Assembly: GCA_001414345.1 (NCBI GenBank)
Contig: LLCB01000087.1
Location: 1 to 64,000 of the forward strand
Source: Hymenoscyphus infarciens
Lineage: Eukaryota > Ascomycota > Leotiomycetes > Helotiales > Helotiaceae
Length of the DNA stretch: 64,000 nucleotides
Reading direction: 5' to 3'
Shown: one piece after another, positions 59,553 through 64,000 of the stretch
Layout of the letters: the number at the start of each line of letters is the position of its first letter
Numbering within the stretch: position 1 is the stretch's first letter
Notes under the pieces: model-generated
What the model saw: only the letters and a program-made list of their open reading frames with translations
Told to the model about the DNA's origin: nothing
Databases searched by the model: none
Position numbers and translations under genes: made by a program

Positions 59553-60974
59553 GGTGGTGATTTTTATGATGATTTCTTTGTAACGTGCGTTGATTTCTGA
59601 GGTGATGAAGGGGGTCTTTGGGTCTGCTGAGATCTAGTGTGGTGGGGTTGAGGAGTTTGAGGAGAGGAGGAGGTTTTGTTATGTCCTGGAGAAGGTTTGA
59701 AAGTGGTGGAAGAACTTTATTTTATAGACCATAATTCGGAGCTAGGAATATGTGTTATTCCGAAAGTTGATGCCAGTTGCTACCTGGCCCATTTGATTTT
59801 TCATTTGTGGAGCCATTCTTATCTTTGTGTTAGGTAGTGAATTGAAGGGGTAAGCTCAAATGAGCATATTAGTGAAAGGGACACTTTTTTTGGTCTTGTT
59901 TCATTCAAACAACCTATTTCTACTACTTGAATACAAATTGTGGCTTTTAAGAAGGAGTTACTAGAGTAATATGTAAAGAATTGAATATACAATAAAAGGA
60001 ACGATGGTATAATTTAGCCGAGTTTTGCATTTTCTCAAGCTTTTAAGAAATCTTCGAGAATTGACATATGTTACTTGAATACTACAAGTTATGCCGATAT
60101 ACTCTTGAAGAGTAGGTCATTGAAACAAGGAAGATAAATCTCAATTTTCTTAAATTTCTAGATTAAGTACTTAAACTAAGCGATGTTATAAGAACTAAGA
60201 AATTTCAGTTAAACGACACATGAGTTTGGATTTCAGTAATGCTATGTAGGTGTTTCTATTCTTCAATTATCTTTAGATAATGTCTTATAAATAATATAAG
60301 TATTAAATTTAGAGTTTAGCTAAGATTTGTCTTTTCTTTAACCTTCCAGAAATCTTTGATACTCAAAGTATTTTACTAAACGACTACAAATAATCTCTGT
60401 ATAATCTTGAAGAGTATATAATTAGAACAAGGTAGAGAAATTTCGATTTCCGCAAGTCTTTAGGTTAACAACTTAAATTAAGCGATGTTAAGAGGTTTCA
60501 GCGGAACAATTTGTTAGTTTTGTTTCTAGTAATCTTATGTTAGTACTTCAATTTTTCAATACTCTTTAGATAATAAATTGGAATACAACAATAAAGTACT
60601 TGAAAAGAAAAAACCTTCAAAAGAAGATAAAATGTTTGTTAAACTGTCTGTCATTTATATGGAAGTGTAAGATTAAGACATCCTGAATACACCAAAGGCC
60701 AGAATCGACAAAATCGCACTTCGCAAATCAGAAAGCGTCACTCTTTATGGCCAGGAAATCGAAGGATTTTCTAAATCAAATTCCGTCACTCACTTACTCT
60801 CTTACTCTCTTACTTTCTCCTTACTATCCTACACCGCAAGGCTATCTACTTCAAGAACTTCAGAATACTAGGTTCTTCTCTCTCACTATTAGCGTACTCA
60901 CTATTATATCCTCGCTATCGCATCCTCACGGTCACATCCTCACTGTCACATCGCTTCCTTGGTTGCAAGATGAA

Positions 60975-61009
<35 letters not shown>

Positions 61010-61450
61010 CAGTAGTCAGGGAAATAGGTTTGCTACCTCAACTTCTCTCACCTACGCTAAGAGAAACTTTCCATCGAGGTGTTTGTTCACCCCCTTATTC
61101 TCACACACTCCCTTCTCTTCTTGATGATTCCTCTTCCAAGACTACTGCTTCTTCTACGTCTGTAAGAAAGAGGGAGAACGGGAGAAAGGGAGAGAAGACA
61201 GTAGACAGCGAGGTGTGATTTCCAACCTATTATAAGCTGTCTTAATAGAGACTCGAGAGGTAGCAAGAGAGTAAGAGTATAAGAGTATGAGTAAGTAAGG
61301 GAAAATGTCAAATTATATAGTATAAAAACTTGACTTTTGCGCTTTGCGATTTTCGATTTATTCGTTCCTAGCCTTTGGTATTTTAATAGAGCGTTCTTAG
61401 AGCGTCCCGTATATACCAAAAGTCGGAAACGACGACTAAATCGCAAATCG
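59553..61450. other. 1.9-kb noncoding region with simple repeats
   Basis: No supported gene. It contains a GA run (about 60981-61006) and, at about 61438-61475, a short tandem series of a 9-bp unit (aaatcgtaa and variants). AT content rises toward the right end, where the next RIP-type block begins. Confidence 0.45.
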
Positions 61451-64000
61451 TAAATCGTAAACTGTAAATTGTAAAAGTTATATAATTAATAAATAATTGT
61501 AAAAGGTATTAAATATTAAATTAAAATATATTATAGTAAGAGATATATGTGTATAATATAAAAAGACTATATAAATCGACTTTTATTGTTATAATAAGTT
61601 CCTAAATTATGTCTTAAAACTAAGCCTTTTTTAAACTAATTACTCTAGATCACTTAATATCGAAGTAATTAGCTTACTTTAAAAGCTTAAATAATCTTAA
61701 TTTAAGATTATTTAAGCACTTTTAGCTACTTTTCTCAATCGTATATAATTTCCTAATTAGGGTTAGCGCTATTTATTTTATAAGCTAAAAAGTATACTTA
61801 CTCTATATACTAACCCTCTTATATCGCTTCTTCCTTTAAATACTATATACTACTCCTTATTATTCTTTTCTTCGAAAGTGCTATTCTACTACTATATATA
61901 CTCTCTCTCTCTTCTTAAATTTAAGTACTAACGACGATAGAAGAAGAAAGAGAATAAGCTCTAGTAGTAGCTCTAAGTATCTATTAAAGTATAATATCCT
62001 TAGTAGTAGAACCTCTTAAGATAAATCAAATTAGTCGCTTCTTTCTTTAAATACTACTCTATATTACTCCTTTCTTTAAAAGTGCTATTCTACTACTATA
62101 TATACTCTCTCTTCTCTCTTAAATTTAAGTACTAATAATAATAGAAGAAAGAAGAGAATAAGCTCTAGTAGTAGCCTTAGGTATCTATTAAAGTATAATA
62201 TCCTTAGTAGTAGTATTATAGTATAATAATCCTAGAATTTTAAGTATAGTAAGAAGTATAAAAAGAGCGATTTTAAGTATATAATAGGAGTCTAAATATA
62301 CTACGTTAGTTTATTGATTTAGAGCTATATAAGGTATTTATAGAGAAGTTATACTAAAAGAAAGTCTCTACTTAAGAGATATATAATATCTTTAAAAGTA
62401 AGTATAATATTAACGTCTCTAATACTACTCTTAAGCTCTAAATTAATATAGAGTAGAACCTTTACTAATATAAAAAAAGTAAGACTACTTCTACCTTATA
62501 TATATAAGTAGTATATCTCTTTAAAGATGTAGAATTATCTAATTTAAGTATAATATATATATTAAATTATAAGAGCTTTATAATTAAGCTTTAGAAGCTA
62601 TAAAAGTTATAATTTAAGATAAGCTTTTAACATAAAAAGTTTCTTATATAAGAAGAGTGTAAAAAGCTAGAGACTATTCTTTAGTATAAAAGCTACGAAT
62701 ATAGCTACTTTAGTACTATAAGAAGCTTTAGCCTTAGATTCCTCTATATATATCTTAATACTTATAGCATTAATAGAGATAGAGATAAAAGATAGAGCTA
62801 GAATAAGATTTAAAAAGCACTATTAAAGGTTAATAAGAAGAGGTATAATTATAGGTTATAAGAGATTAAGAATACTTATAGTAAATATATTATACTAAGG
62901 CTTAATTTTATATAGAGTATTAATAGATATTATAAATTAAGGTTTATTAGTATTAAGATATATACTAGTATTAATATCTATACTTGATTTCTCTTTTAAA
63001 GCTATTATAGTATCTTAAATAATATAATAATATCTACTCTATAGTAATATAGCGATACTATAAGTAGTCTTAGAAAGATATTATACTATATATAATTAGA
63101 TTAAGAATCGGAATCTCTAATAGTAGCGGACGCTTACTATATACTTTGTTAATAATAAGCTATAAAAAGTAGTAGAGAGCTTTAATAATTCTAATCCTAG
63201 GTTATCTACTAAAAGATAGTCTCTTAAGTCTATTTAAAGAGTAAGGTCTTAAATCCTTAATCCTCTCTCTCTTTATTAGTAACCTTATATTTAATATATA
63301 TCCTTAGCCGTAGTAGTAACTCTAGGATTATAGTATTATAATCTACTAACTAACTATAGACTCTATAGCGGTTTATAATTATAATTGCCTACTAGCTAGA
63401 GTAAATAGAACGTTAATAAAGAGTAATATAATAAAGGAAGTATATATTACTATCTATAAAAGGTATAGAGAGTTAGCTAGTAGTATTGCTTTCGCTATTT
63501 ATAATTAATAAGTAAATAGATATACTAAACTAGGAATAAACCTATACTAAATATAAGCTAAGCTCTAAGCTTAAAATTAATATATTTTAGATATAAAAAA
63601 AGGCTTAATATAACTCTAGAGAGGAATAGATATATTTATTAACTTTTAATTAAATTTAGAAGTAATTTATATAAGGTTATAAGTATAGTTATAAGTATAT
63701 AATTCTCTAAGTACTTGAGAAGAGGAGAGGATTTTAGTAGAGTAAACTTATTAACTACGACTATTAGTACTAAGCTTAATTTGTAAATTACTTACTACTA
63801 CTAATAAAAGTTAGTAATCTTAGACTCTTAAATCTTTAAAAAATCGTAATATTATAGGTTCTATGTCTATTAAGTTCTAGTTAGCTTTATAGATATAAAT
63901 AATACTATTCTATACTTAAATTAAAAGTAAAAGAATTAATTTAGAATATTATATTTTTAAGCTATTTTAAGTATATAGCTTACTAACTTTTATTAGTAGT
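61451..64000. repeat. AT-rich RIP-type block, running past window end
   Basis: The sequence is poor in CA/TG and rich in TA and CTAG-type words, with no frames. It includes a tandem duplication with a 206-bp period (61830 to about 62020 and about 62035 to 62225). The source element could not be identified by eye. Confidence 0.65.
61830..62225. repeat. Tandem duplication, 206-bp period
   Basis: Shared landmarks are aaagtgctattctactac (61875 and 62081), aatttaagtactaa, aagctctagtagtag, and tattaaagtataatatcc followed by ttagtagtag. Copies differ by small length changes in pyrimidine tracts and by transitions. Confidence 0.75.

Overview
The window looks like filamentous ascomycete DNA. Genes have short 45-60 nt GT..AG introns, and compact gene islands alternate with extremely AT-rich blocks carrying a repeat-induced point mutation (RIP) signature. 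The encoded proteins fit Pezizomycotina; a leotiomycete is only a guess. In the AT-rich blocks the dinucleotides CA and TG are almost absent, so even ATG codons are rare, which explains why the first 14 kb has no ordinary reading frame.

Layout. 1-23.1 kb is a nested stack of RIP-damaged LTR retrotransposons. Boundaries can be placed exactly from LTR length, polypurine tracts and 5-bp target-site duplications. They are a full-length Ty3/gypsy element A2 (5087-13176, TSD GTTTT), the 3' part of a collinear second copy A1 (1-3332), non-autonomous minus-strand elements B2 (14325-18590, TSD TCTAG) and B1 (19199-22441, TSD ATATT), a solo LTR (22772-23087, TSD ATATT), and an older minus-strand host element H whose pieces are scattered between them. 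23.4-31.6 kb is a housekeeping island: deoxyhypusine hydroxylase, RNA polymerase I subunit RPA12 and cohesin loader SCC2/Mis4, the last two divergently transcribed. 34.2-39.1 kb holds one large four-exon gene joining an indoleamine-2,3-dioxygenase-like haem domain, an NADPH/FAD reductase module, a cytochrome b5 domain and an unrecognised helical tail. 39-47 kb mixes decaying and live genes: a SAT4/rhodopsin-like membrane protein pseudogene, intact HIS2 histidinol phosphatase, an intron-containing tRNA-Arg(CCT), an RGG-rich hypothetical protein and a relic that resembles a GH5 exo-beta-1,3-glucanase. 47-50.45 kb is AT-rich relic DNA. 51.8-54.9 kb is a five-exon AAA+ ATPase gene. 57.2-58.7 kb and 61.5-64 kb are further AT-rich blocks, with one coiled-coil gene at 59 kb between them.

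The genes do not form an obvious pathway cluster. The most unusual item is the haem-oxygenase-like/reductase/b5 fusion, which looks like a self-contained electron-transfer enzyme: NADPH to FAD, then b5 and/or the haem domain, in one polypeptide. The transposon stack is also valuable because its insertion order can be read directly and because two element families share LTR ends and leader, suggesting an autonomous/non-autonomous partnership.
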